From the NCBI GenBank assembly GCA_003153855.1, contig PMBM01000040.1, positions 18,600-24,819 on the forward strand: a stretch of 6,220 bases of DNA, written 5' to 3'. This stretch comes from Propionibacteriaceae bacterium. GTDB taxonomy: Bacteria > Actinomycetota > Actinomycetes > Propionibacteriales > Propionibacteriaceae. Of this stretch, positions 1 to 5,795 are shown piece after piece; within the stretch, counting starts at the first letter, position 1, and each line of letters begins with the position of its first letter. Made by a program: the position numbers and the translations under genes. Under the pieces are notes generated by a model, which had not been told where the DNA came from, ran no database searches, and was given only the letters and a program-made list of their open reading frames with translations.

Positions 1-138
1 ACGAACTGTACGAGGCTCGCGTTCATGTACCGCGGCAAGGTCATCGCCGACGGCAGCCCCCGGGAGCTGCGCGAGGCCCATGCCGACGGCGGCCCACTCC
101 CCAGCCTCGAGGACGTGTTCGTACAGCTGGTGGGCTGA
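1..138 (+). CDS. ABC transporter ATP-binding protein, C-terminal end only (partial)
   Basis: Frame 1 is open from the window edge to the TGA at 136-138, giving the last 45 residues of a protein whose start lies outside the window. The segment reads LAFMYRGKVIADGSPREL and ends SLEDVFVQLVG. This is the usual tail of ABC-2-type (drug, lipid or DrrA-like) exporter ATPases: the strand after the switch histidine ('R-G-K-V-I-A-D-G-S/T-P'), followed by the terminal 'S-L-E-D-V-F' motif. The Walker A, signature and Walker B motifs are not in the window, so ATPase competence and substrate cannot be judged. It runs towards fixX and is separated from it by 16 bases. It is probably unrelated to the fix operon because it is on the opposite strand. 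Another ABC subfamily with the same C-terminal motif is possible. Confidence 0.78.
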   Translation, partial: TNCTRLAFMYRGKVIADGSPRELREAHADGGPLPSLEDVFVQLVG

Positions 139-160
139 CGCCTCTCCCCCGAGCTCAGCC
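133..160. terminator. possible bidirectional hairpin spanning two convergent stop codons
   Basis: GGCTGA (133-138) and TCAGCC (155-160) are a perfect 6-bp inverted repeat. Its arms contain the TGA of the ABC gene and the TGA of fixX on the opposite strand. Inside, CTC (142-144) can pair with GAG (151-153) around TCCCCC. There is no T-tract on either side, so this would be at best a weak or non-canonical terminator shared by both converging genes. It is the only candidate structure at the junction. Confidence 0.3.
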
Positions 161-445
161 TTCGCGGTAGGCGATGCCGAAGCCGCCGCGGGGATAGTGC
201 CACGTGAGCGCGCCGGGCGCGGCCATGGCCTTGCACGTTCCGCACTCGAGGCACGCGGCGTAGTTCACCGTGATGGTGCCGTCCGGCGCCTCTCCGTAGA
301 CCTGCGCCGGACAGATGCGTACCAGAAGCTTCCCCGTGCCCGTACGCCGAGCGATCTCCTGGTTCACCTCGATGTGGTTCTCGTCCTCGTCGAGGTGATA
401 CGTGTTGCGAGCCAGTCGCTCGGTGATGCTGGGGAGGGGAGTCAT
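155..445 (-). CDS. fixX: FixX, ferredoxin-like 4Fe-4S protein
   Basis: A 96-residue protein matching the FixX family in length (E. coli FixX is about 95 residues) and motifs. 'CPAQVY' gives Cys45 and 'ACLECGTCK' gives Cys65, Cys68 and Cys71, the four ligands expected for one 4Fe-4S cluster. The family-typical 'W-x-Y-P-R-G-x-F-G' follows at residues 82-90, close to the C-terminus. FixX takes electrons from the flavin of FixC and corresponds to the C-terminal ferredoxin domain of ETF:quinone oxidoreductase. It has no signal peptide or membrane segment and would act in the cytoplasm, possibly at the membrane face as part of the complex. It is the last gene of the operon, starting 14 bases after the fixC stop, with GAGAG about 9 bases before the ATG as a modest ribosome site. 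All cluster ligands are present. Confidence 0.94.
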   Translation of the reverse strand: MTPLPSITERLARNTYHLDEDENHIEVNQEIARRTGTGKLLVRICPAQVYGEAPDGTITVNYAACLECGTCKAMAAPGALTWHYPRGGFGIAYREG

Positions 446-459
446 GTCGGTCCGTCTCT

Positions 460-1758
460 CTAGAGCGCGCGGGCGCCGGCCCAGCCGTCGAGCATCAGCC
501 GGCCGAGCGTCAGCCGGGATCGCTTGACTGCCGCCATCGCCGTCGACACCAGGTGCTTTCGGGGCGTGAGGTCGTGCGCGTAGATGCCGTGGAATACCTC
601 GGCCAGGAGCTGGCCGTACTCGGAGTACATGCGTGGGTTCTCGAGGAACGCGGGCGCCTTGGCATAGGTCTTCAGGTCAGCGCCGACGAACGAGCGGTCG
701 AGCTCGGCCCGGTACCCGCTCAGTCCGTCGTCGGAGAAGTCGCCTGCTTTCAGGGCAGCCGTGATGGCGGTGGCGGCAGCCATGCCGCTGGCAGCAGCCA
801 GGTCCATGCCACGAATCGTCAGGCCGGTGTTGAGTGTGAAGCCGGCAGCGTCGCCGATGATGACCAGACCCGGTCGGGTGAGGTCGTGCGCGACCATCGC
901 GGGGCCGTCCTCGATGGTCAGATGGCAGCCGTACTCCAGCAGCTCGCCGCCCCGGATCAGAGGTTCGACCGCCGGGTGGGCCAGGAAGCGGTCGTGCACG
1001 TCCGCGGAGCTCAGGCCCTTCGCTTCCAGGTCGTCCAGCCGCAGGACCACGCCGAGCGAGACCGAGTCGAGGTTCGTGTAGAGGAAGCCGCCACCGGCGA
1101 TCGACTGGGTGCAGTCCCCGACGAAGGCGTACGCGACGCCCTCGTCGCCGCTGACCCGGAACCGGTCCTCGATGGTCGTCCGGGGTAGGGCGATGACGGA
1201 CTTGACGCCCACAGCAAGGTGCTTGATCGGCTCTTTGGGGCGGACGCCTGCCTCTTGGGCGATGAACGAGTTGACCCCGTCGGCTGCGACCACCACATGG
1301 GCTCGCAGCTCGTCGTCGCCGGCCCGAACGCCGACCACCTGGTCGCCCTCGCGCAGGAGCGCGTCGACCCGCACCCCCGGCATCACCATGACTCCGGCCT
1401 GCTCACACTCGGCGGCCATCCACGGGTCGAGCTTCGCTCTCAGCACGGTGACGGCGTTCACCGGCTCGGCCAGCCGGGAGTCCCAGTAGTCGACGTTCAG
1501 GTGGGAGGTGTCGTTGAGGAAGCTGAGCACGTTGCGGGTGATCCGGCGTTCCACCGGGGCCCGCTCGACGAATCCCGGAAACACGGCCTCGAGCACCCGG
1601 CAGTAGAGGACGCCCCCGGACAGGTTCTTCGTTCCCGGCTCCTGGCCACGTTCGATCAGTACGACCTCATGGCCGGCCCTGGCCAGCTGGTGGGCGCACA
1701 CCATCCCGGCGATGCCCGCGCCGATGACGATCACGTCGAAGTCGACGTCGGTGCTCAT
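460..1758 (-). CDS. fixC: FixC, flavoprotein of the ETF:quinone oxidoreductase family
   Basis: 432 residues, against about 428 in E. coli FixC. The N-terminal FAD dinucleotide fold is plain: G13-A-G-I-A-G18 with Glu36 ending the second strand (VVLIERG). Family blocks follow in order: 'GTKNLSGGVLY' at about residues 42-52, 'AADGVNS', 'EDRF', 'GGGFLYTN', then the second FAD motif GDAAGF (302-307) continuing into 'NTGLTIRGMDLA', and 'AFLENPRMYSEY' near the end. FixC accepts electrons from FixAB and passes them to FixX. Unlike full ETF-QO it has no ferredoxin domain of its own, which FixX supplies. The start is set at 1758 by AAGGAG six bases upstream and by the family N-terminus. The frame stays open to 1815, but that extension would translate the intergenic hairpin into a proline-rich leader. 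A 69-base gap separates it from the upstream oxidoreductase, the largest gap inside the operon. Confidence 0.95.
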   Translation of the reverse strand: MSTDVDFDVIVIGAGIAGMVCAHQLARAGHEVVLIERGQEPGTKNLSGGVLYCRVLEAVFPGFVERAPVERRITRNVLSFLNDTSHLNVDYWDSRLAEPVNAVTVLRAKLDPWMAAECEQAGVMVMPGVRVDALLREGDQVVGVRAGDDELRAHVVVAADGVNSFIAQEAGVRPKEPIKHLAVGVKSVIALPRTTIEDRFRVSGDEGVAYAFVGDCTQSIAGGGFLYTNLDSVSLGVVLRLDDLEAKGLSSADVHDRFLAHPAVEPLIRGGELLEYGCHLTIEDGPAMVAHDLTRPGLVIIGDAAGFTLNTGLTIRGMDLAAASGMAAATAITAALKAGDFSDDGLSGYRAELDRSFVGADLKTYAKAPAFLENPRMYSEYGQLLAEVFHGIYAHDLTPRKHLVSTAMAAVKRSRLTLGRLMLDGWAGARAL

Positions 1759-1764
1759 GTGCGA

Positions 1765-1770
1765 CTCCTT
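1765..1770 (-). promoter_or_regulatory. Shine-Dalgarno site of fixC
   Basis: AAGGAG on the - strand lies six bases before the ATG at 1758. It decides the fixC start over the longer in-frame start at 1815, which has no family support. Confidence 0.85.
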
Positions 1771-1789
1771 GGTGTGCTGGGGCGGAGTT

Positions 1790-1816
1790 GGTGGCGGGCC
1801 TGGCCGGCCCGCCACC
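1790..1816 (-). promoter_or_regulatory. strong intercistronic RNA hairpin between the oxidoreductase gene and fixC
   Basis: GGTGGCGGGCC (1790-1800) and GGCCCGCCACC (1806-1816) form a perfect 11-bp inverted repeat around a 5-base loop. On the mRNA the stem begins 11 bases after the TAG of the oxidoreductase and ends about 20 bases before the fixC ribosome site. No U-tract follows, so it is not a classical intrinsic terminator. Likely roles are a 3' stability or processing element, or a partial terminator that lowers fixCX relative to fixAB. The structure is seen in the sequence; its role is inferred. Confidence 0.6.
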
Positions 1817-1827
1817 GACGTCCGGTT

Positions 1828-3300
1828 CTACAGAGCGCCAGCCGTGATCTCGGCGGCGATGTCGTCTGCGGCGAGCCATCCCGAGGTGAGGGCGAAGCCG
1901 TTGGCCGACCCGGGGATGGGTAGCGCGTACGACTCGCCGAACATGCCTCCTGCGTCGCAGCCCACCGAGTACAGGCCGGGAACAGGGTTGCCGTTCCCGT
2001 CGAGGCAGCGCATGTGCTCGTCGATCTTGAGCGCGCCCATGGAGATCATGATCCCGGTCTCCATCTTGATGGCGAAGAACGGTCCCTCGGTGACGGGGCG
2101 GAGGAACTTCGCGGGCTTGTGGAACTTCGTGTCCGCCCCGTTCGCGCACAGCTCGTTGTACGCGTCGACCTCGGCCCGAAGCACTCCGGGATCGACCCCC
2201 ATGTTCGTGGCGAGCTCCTCGATCGTCTCGCCCTTGACCACGTTGGTGCGGTTCTCGTCGGCGGCATCCGCCTCGATCTCGGTCGGCAGGTTGACCATCT
2301 TCTCGTTGTTGCGGACGTAGATGCCCAGCCCGATCTCGTTGCCGTCCGCGACCAGGTGGCGGATCGTGGCCTGGTCGATGATGGACCAGTAGAACGCTCC
2401 CGGCTGTACGGCTGTGACGTCGCCCGCGTTGCCGAAGGACATCCCGACGACCTCGTCGACGAAGCGCTGCCCGGTGGCGTTCACCCAGAAGTACGGCTGC
2501 ATCCCGGTGCAGTTCGTGTGGCTGGTGATCGTCTTGTCACGCATGAACGGGAACAGCAGGAGCGTCCCGATCGAGTTGTGCTCCGTACCGCCGGCCGCGA
2601 GGACCATGGTGATCCCGTCTCCGGTGTTGCCCAGCCCGCCGACGTTGATGAGCTTCTCGCCGATGCCGTACTTGGTGTACTTGTCGAGCATCTCAGGATT
2701 GGCGGCGAAACCGCCGGTTCCGATGACGACGGCCTTGGCGCCGAGACGTACCTGCTGGCCGTCCTTGTCCTTCGCCACCAGGCCGATCACCTTGCCGTCG
2801 GCGTCCTTGAGGATCTGCGTGGCGGCTGTGGAGAGGAACACGTCGACTCCGCGCCGCCGTGCGTCGGCCTCGAGGAGCTCGATGACGCGGGCCACCTCGC
2901 CCTCGGGCAGGTGCCAGGTGACGAGCTCTCCGGGCTGGTCGAGCGCTGTGACGGTGACGTCCTCGTAGTGGACGCCCACCTCGTCGCGCATCTTCACGAT
3001 GGTGGTGGCGGCGTTCTCCACGAACCGGCTGACGAGCGGCGGATCAGCGCGCCAGTGGGAGTAGTCGAGGTAGGTGTTGAACGCCTGGTCCTTGGTGACC
3101 GTGATGCCGCGCTTCTTCTGCTCGTCGGACTCGAACGCGGCGTGGCCCTCGGCGAATGCCGAGCTGCCCCCGGTCTGGGCCTCCTTCTCGAGAATGGCAC
3201 AGCTGAGGCCGTCCTTGGCAGCCTGCACGGCGCAGGACAGCCCGGAGGCACCTGCTCCGACGACGACGACGTCGTAGCTCGCGTCGAACTCTTGGTTCAT
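1828..3300 (-). CDS. FAD-dependent oxidoreductase, fumarate reductase/FAD_binding_2 family, substrate unknown
   Basis: 490 residues. The N-terminal FAD fold shows G15-A-G-A-S-G20, Glu38 and 'TGGSS' (43-47). 'GTGGFAAN' (194-201) and 'GNTGDGI' (224-230) follow, then a capping domain with 'VNATGQRFVDE' (273-283), and a C-terminal FAD segment 'PIPGSANGFALTSGWLAADD' (461-480). This is the flavoprotein family of soluble fumarate, urocanate and other enoate reductases and 3-ketosteroid dehydrogenases. Arg279 matches the catalytic proton-donor Arg of fumarate reductase. By my alignment the two active-site histidines and second arginine correspond to Phe250, Ile419 and Trp475, so fumarate is an unlikely substrate. 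There is no signal peptide, heme, FMN-binding or membrane domain, so it should be cytoplasmic and need a partner for electrons. Its position, 21 bases after fixB and ahead of fixC, points to FixABCX. GGAG sites lie 5-13 bases before the ATG. It could work as a reductase or as a dehydrogenase. Confidence 0.9.
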   Translation of the reverse strand: MNQEFDASYDVVVVGAGASGLSCAVQAAKDGLSCAILEKEAQTGGSSAFAEGHAAFESDEQKKRGITVTKDQAFNTYLDYSHWRADPPLVSRFVENAATTIVKMRDEVGVHYEDVTVTALDQPGELVTWHLPEGEVARVIELLEADARRRGVDVFLSTAATQILKDADGKVIGLVAKDKDGQQVRLGAKAVVIGTGGFAANPEMLDKYTKYGIGEKLINVGGLGNTGDGITMVLAAGGTEHNSIGTLLLFPFMRDKTITSHTNCTGMQPYFWVNATGQRFVDEVVGMSFGNAGDVTAVQPGAFYWSIIDQATIRHLVADGNEIGLGIYVRNNEKMVNLPTEIEADAADENRTNVVKGETIEELATNMGVDPGVLRAEVDAYNELCANGADTKFHKPAKFLRPVTEGPFFAIKMETGIMISMGALKIDEHMRCLDGNGNPVPGLYSVGCDAGGMFGESYALPIPGSANGFALTSGWLAADDIAAEITAGAL

Positions 3301-3321
3301 GGACTCCAGCTCCTTCGATGG

Positions 3322-4230
3322 TTACTTGTGGACTTCTGCAATCAGTGCGGGGATGACCTCGTACAGGTCACCGACGATCCCGTAGTCGGCGGTCTGGAAG
3401 ATCCGCGCGTCGGGGTCGCTGTTGATGGCAGCGACGACCTTCGCGCCACGGACGCCCTCCATGTGCTGGGGGGCTCCGGCGATGCCGACCGCCATGTACA
3501 GGGCAGGCGTGATGTGGTTCCCCGATCGGCCGACATAGCGGCTCTTCTCGAGCCAGCCGAGGTCGTCGGCGATCGGCATCGAGCAGGCGAGCTCGGCGTC
3601 GAGGGCCTCGGCGAGACCCCGTACGAGGGCGACGTCGTCCTTGGCCCGTACGCCACGGCCGAAGGAGACGACTCGCTCGGCGTCGTCCAGCCCGGTCGCC
3701 ACGGCGACCGGCTCGGAGGCGAGGATGCGGATCTCCGCGGGCGCCAGGTCGAGACGGCGCACTGGCGCCGGCGCTCTCGCAGGGAGCGACACCTCGTCAC
3801 CCGCGTAGATGGCGGCGACGGGTCCGTCCGTGGACAGCGTCTCGATCGTGGCCCCGCCCACGGCAGCGCGCTGGACCAGCACGTTGTCGCCGGCCCATGC
3901 CAGACCCACGACGTTCGGCACCAGCCGGGCGTGAAGCTGGGCGGACGCAGCCCCCAGCACGACGCGGCAGGCCGGATCGTACGTGGAGACGAGCACCCGG
4001 GGAGCCGCGGCTGCGACGATGGCGGCCAGTGTTCCCGCGTACGCCTCGGCCGGGACGCCGTCGGCGGGCTCGAGCCAGAGGACGTCCCCAGATCCGGATG
4101 CGGTCACCTCGTCGGCGAGCTCGCGCGGACCGACGACCACAGCGGTGACGGCCCCTCCCAACGGCTGGACCATGGCGAGCGCGCCGCTCCATGCCTCAGA
4201 TGCGATCAGGACCCAGCTGGCCGTGTTCAC
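3322..4230 (-). CDS. fixB: FixB, electron transfer flavoprotein alpha subunit
   Basis: 302 residues from the GTG at 4230 (E. coli FixB has 313). The N-terminal half is the ETF alpha/beta Rossmann-like domain. The C-terminal FAD domain is clear from 'VVSFGRGV' (187-194), 'AELACS' (212-217), 'YVGRSG' (232-237), 'PALYMAVGIAG' (242-252), 'QH' (255-256) and 'AINSDPDARIFQTADYGIVGDL' (268-289). It carries the FAD that shuttles electrons to FixC. Met218 sits where the family has a conserved Arg (E. coli 'ACSRP', here 'ACSMP'). 'GIAGAPQH' also departs from the usual 'GISGxIQH'. The chosen start has GAGGAAGGA six bases upstream and matches the family N-terminus (NTASWVLIASE). A second in-frame GTG at 4257 overlaps the fixA TGA as GTGA and would add nine charged residues; it has only a weaker GAGGG. 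Either way translation is closely coupled to fixA. Confidence 0.93.
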   Translation of the reverse strand: MNTASWVLIASEAWSGALAMVQPLGGAVTAVVVGPRELADEVTASGSGDVLWLEPADGVPAEAYAGTLAAIVAAAAPRVLVSTYDPACRVVLGAASAQLHARLVPNVVGLAWAGDNVLVQRAAVGGATIETLSTDGPVAAIYAGDEVSLPARAPAPVRRLDLAPAEIRILASEPVAVATGLDDAERVVSFGRGVRAKDDVALVRGLAEALDAELACSMPIADDLGWLEKSRYVGRSGNHITPALYMAVGIAGAPQHMEGVRGAKVVAAINSDPDARIFQTADYGIVGDLYEVIPALIAEVHK

Positions 4231-4236
4231 TCGTCG

Positions 4237-4245
4237 TCCTTCCTC
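4237..4245 (-). promoter_or_regulatory. Shine-Dalgarno site favouring the inner GTG start of fixB
   Basis: GAGGAAGGA on the - strand lies six bases before the GTG at 4230. It is a better match than the GAGGG before the alternative GTG at 4257. Confidence 0.65.
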
Positions 4246-4253
4246 ATCGCCGT

Positions 4254-4985
4254 TCACAGCACGCCCTCGGCACGGAGAGCGGCCACCAGCTGAGCGGCGG
4301 CTTGTGCCGGTTCTCCCTGGAACAGGCGTGAGGGCGTGGAGTCGGGCTTGCGGCAGCCGACCGAGACCAGATCGACAGGAGGTGTCCCCAGGTCCGAGAG
4401 GGTGACCTTGGTGAGGGGTCGCTTGCGCGCAGCAAGGAGCTCCTTCATGCCGGGCACCTGGTCGGCGTCCGACTCCGCCGACATGCCCAGGACTGCGGGA
4501 GTCGACAGGCTCAGGGTCTGCTGCTCGCCGACGGTCCTGCGTACGGCCTGCAGCTGACCGGCGGGCATCGACGCCGAGTGGAGCCCCACCAGCGCCGGCC
4601 AGCCGAGCTCCCCTGCCAGTGCCACGGCGACGCCCGGTTCCTGCTTCGAGTCGCCGATGACGACGACGTCGACATCGCCGATGTACCGGACGGCAGCTGC
4701 CAGGACGGCGGCGGTGGCGCCGTTGTCCGCGAGGTTCGGCGCGTCAGCCACACAGACGGCCTGCTCCACGCCGCGCGCGAGAGCCCAGCTGGCATCGCCG
4801 TCACCGATCGTGAGGCCGATGACCGTACCGTCCGTATCGGCGGCGATCTGCTTGGCTGCGGCCAACGCAGCTGGGTCGTCCTCGCCCGCGGCCATCCGTG
4901 CGTTGCGCCAGTCGATGGAGCCGTCCGTGCGTACGATCGCGTCCGCGGCATTCCTGGCCCACTTGTACACGACGACTGCCTTCAC
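4254..4985 (-). CDS. fixA: FixA, electron transfer flavoprotein beta subunit
   Basis: 243 residues from a GTG start (E. coli FixA has 256). The N-terminus 'MKAVVVYKWARNAADAIVR' matches the 'MKIxxCYKxVPDExDI' opening of FixA. 'DGSIDW' (21-26), 'VDVVVIGDS' (105-113) and a block from 'VRRTVGEQQTLSLSTPAVL' (148-166) to 'VPGMKELLAARKRP' (177-190) align with the FixA/ETF-beta core. The protein pairs with FixB and in the family holds AMP or a second, bifurcating FAD. The phosphate-binding segment that in E. coli FixA reads D-x-x-x-Q-Q-V-G is here 'KQEPGVAVALAG' (114-125), shorter by about two residues and lacking the Gln-Val-Gly. The 'A-x-E-x-A' helix motif is also degenerate (DDPAALAAAKQ). The start is decided by GGGAGG six bases before the GTG. 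An ATG two codons earlier abuts the same GGGAGG and is unusable, and the frame's extension to 5105 has no family support. Confidence 0.92.
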   Translation of the reverse strand: MKAVVVYKWARNAADAIVRTDGSIDWRNARMAAGEDDPAALAAAKQIAADTDGTVIGLTIGDGDASWALARGVEQAVCVADAPNLADNGATAAVLAAAVRYIGDVDVVVIGDSKQEPGVAVALAGELGWPALVGLHSASMPAGQLQAVRRTVGEQQTLSLSTPAVLGMSAESDADQVPGMKELLAARKRPLTKVTLSDLGTPPVDLVSVGCRKPDSTPSRLFQGEPAQAAAQLVAALRAEGVL

Positions 4986-4991
4986 CGGCAT

Positions 4992-4997
4992 CCTCCC
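4992..4997 (-). promoter_or_regulatory. Shine-Dalgarno site deciding the fixA GTG start
   Basis: GGGAGG lies six bases before the GTG at 4985 but directly against the ATG at 4991. The spacing and the family N-terminus (MKAVVVYK) select the GTG. Confidence 0.8.
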
Positions 4998-5043
4998 GTA
5001 AGGTGCCATCGGCATCGGCTTCAGTGACGATTCAGGCACTCCG

Positions 5044-5068
5044 CAGGACAGGTCGCAGCCCTGCCCTG
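5044..5068 (-). promoter_or_regulatory. interrupted inverted repeat upstream of fixA, possible operator or leader hairpin
   Basis: On the + strand CAGGACAGG (5044-5052) and CCTGCCCTG (5060-5068) are 9-base arms around a 7-base spacer, with one mismatch. On the - strand transcript the mismatch becomes a G-U pair, giving an uninterrupted 9-bp stem. The inner arm ends about 58 bases before the fixA start. The symmetry and spacing suit a dimeric regulator such as the neighbouring NarL-type response regulator, but the arms do not match a known NarL heptamer, so the role is open. Confidence 0.4.
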
Positions 5069-5125
5069 ATGCCTTGATTCTCACGGGACGGCCGGGGCAG
5101 CACATCGCCCAGACGGTTACTGTGA

Positions 5126-5143
5126 GGTAGCCGTTCGGCTACC
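5126..5143 (-). terminator. hairpin over the response-regulator stop codon, possible weak terminator
   Basis: GGTAGCCG (5126-5133) and CGGCTACC (5136-5143) are a perfect 8-base inverted repeat around TT, in RNA effectively a 7-bp stem with a 4-base loop. The distal arm contains the TAG stop (5139-5141) of the - strand response regulator. No U-run follows, so classical intrinsic termination is unlikely. It may partly insulate the two-component genes from fixA. Confidence 0.35.
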
Positions 5144-5795
5144 CGACGATGCCGCGGCGGACCCCGAACACGGCCACTTGGACCCGGTTGCGAAGGTGCA
5201 GCTTGGCCATGATGCTGCCCAGGTGCTTCTTCACCGTTGCCTCGCTGAGGTGCATGGTCTGGGCGATCTCCTCATTGGGAAGGCCCTCGACCAGAAGGCT
5301 CAGCACGTCGAGCTCACGTCGACTCAGCCGCTCGGCGCCTGTCTCCGCCGAGGCGCCCGGACGATCGGGCTGGGCGAACTCGGCCAGCACCTTCGCCGCG
5401 ATGGTGGACGACAGGACCGTCTCGCCACGCATGATGCCTTGGAGCGACTCCCGCAGATGCTCGGCGGTGTCGTTCTTGCTGAGGTATCCGTGCGCGCCGT
5501 TGCGGAGGGCCTCGAAGACGTCCTCGCCGAGGTTCGACACCGTGAGCATCGCGATCCGGACGGCTGAGTCGACAGCGGTGATCGCCTTGGTGGCTTCGAC
5601 CCCACCCATGCCCTCCATGCGAACGTCCATGAGGACGAGGTCTGGCGTCAGGCGACTCACGAGAGCGAGCGCCTCGCGGCCGTCGGAGGCCGCCCCAACC
5701 ACCTCGAACTCGCTCCATCGTCCGATCAGGGAGATCAGTCCGTCGCGGAAGAGGGCGTGGTCGTCGACGACCAGAACCCGTGTGGTGTCCACCAT
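5139..5795 (-). CDS. NarL/FixJ-family two-component response regulator
   Basis: 218 residues, the normal length for the family. The receiver domain (about 5-120) has the acidic pair Asp11-Asp12, phospho-acceptor Asp57 in 'LVLMDVRM', Thr85 and Lys107 ('YLSKND'), so all the phosphorylation residues are present. A linker of about 35 residues leads to a LuxR-type helix-turn-helix, starting at 'LSRRELDVLSLLVEG' (157-171) and continuing through 'NEEIAQTMHLSEATVKKHLGSIMAKL' with the recognition helix around 184-199. It should bind DNA as a dimer when phosphorylated by the adjacent kinase. The ATG at 5795 shares its A with the TGA of the kinase gene (TGATG), so translation is coupled. The frame stays open to 6137, but that upstream part is the kinase gene read in the wrong frame. 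Its target is not shown by the sequence; the fix operon 153 bases downstream is the obvious candidate. Confidence 0.94.
   Translation of the reverse strand: MVDTTRVLVVDDHALFRDGLISLIGRWSEFEVVGAASDGREALALVSRLTPDLVLMDVRMEGMGGVEATKAITAVDSAVRIAMLTVSNLGEDVFEALRNGAHGYLSKNDTAEHLRESLQGIMRGETVLSSTIAAKVLAEFAQPDRPGASAETGAERLSRRELDVLSLLVEGLPNEEIAQTMHLSEATVKKHLGSIMAKLHLRNRVQVAVFGVRRGIVG

Larger units (their letters stand above)
4986..5138 (-). promoter_or_regulatory. intergenic region expected to hold the fixABCX operon promoter
   Basis: This is the only sizeable gap between the response-regulator gene and fixA (153 bases), and it has no convincing coding capacity of its own. I could not pick a credible -35/-10 pair on the - strand. 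A TANNNT match or TTG box at suitable spacing is not evident, as is common for actinobacterial promoters. It contains the interrupted palindrome at 5044-5068 and overlaps the hairpin at 5126-5143. Read-through from the two-component genes is possible as well. Confidence 0.45.

Noticed and set aside
1759..1815. N-terminal extension of FixC
   Set aside because: It would translate the intergenic hairpin region into a Gly/Pro-rich leader. A good ribosome site and the family N-terminus favour the ATG at 1758.
553..1923. Several + strand open frames opposite fixC
   Set aside because: They overlap each other in different frames, lie antisense to a well-conserved gene, and show no family resemblance.
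2014..4293. Very long + strand open frame (about 759 codons) opposite the oxidoreductase and fixB
   Set aside because: It is antisense to two clear protein families, and its translation is low-complexity, rich in V, D, G, L and R, as expected from the mirror of GC-rich codons. It has no recognisable domain.
5023..5040. Possible palindrome AGTG...CACT upstream of fixA
   Set aside because: Only the outer four bases pair well, with an 10-base unpaired centre; this is expected by chance.
5074..5088. TTGAT half-site of an FNR/CRP-type operator on the + strand
   Set aside because: The second half four bases on reads ACGGG instead of ATCAA, so no full site exists.
4986..5105. N-terminal extension of FixA with several cysteines (starting MCCPGRP)
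   Set aside because: Cysteines CC, C and C looked like a possible metal site, but FixA proteins begin at MKxxxxYK. The extension covers the probable promoter region and a palindrome, and it lacks a ribosome site.
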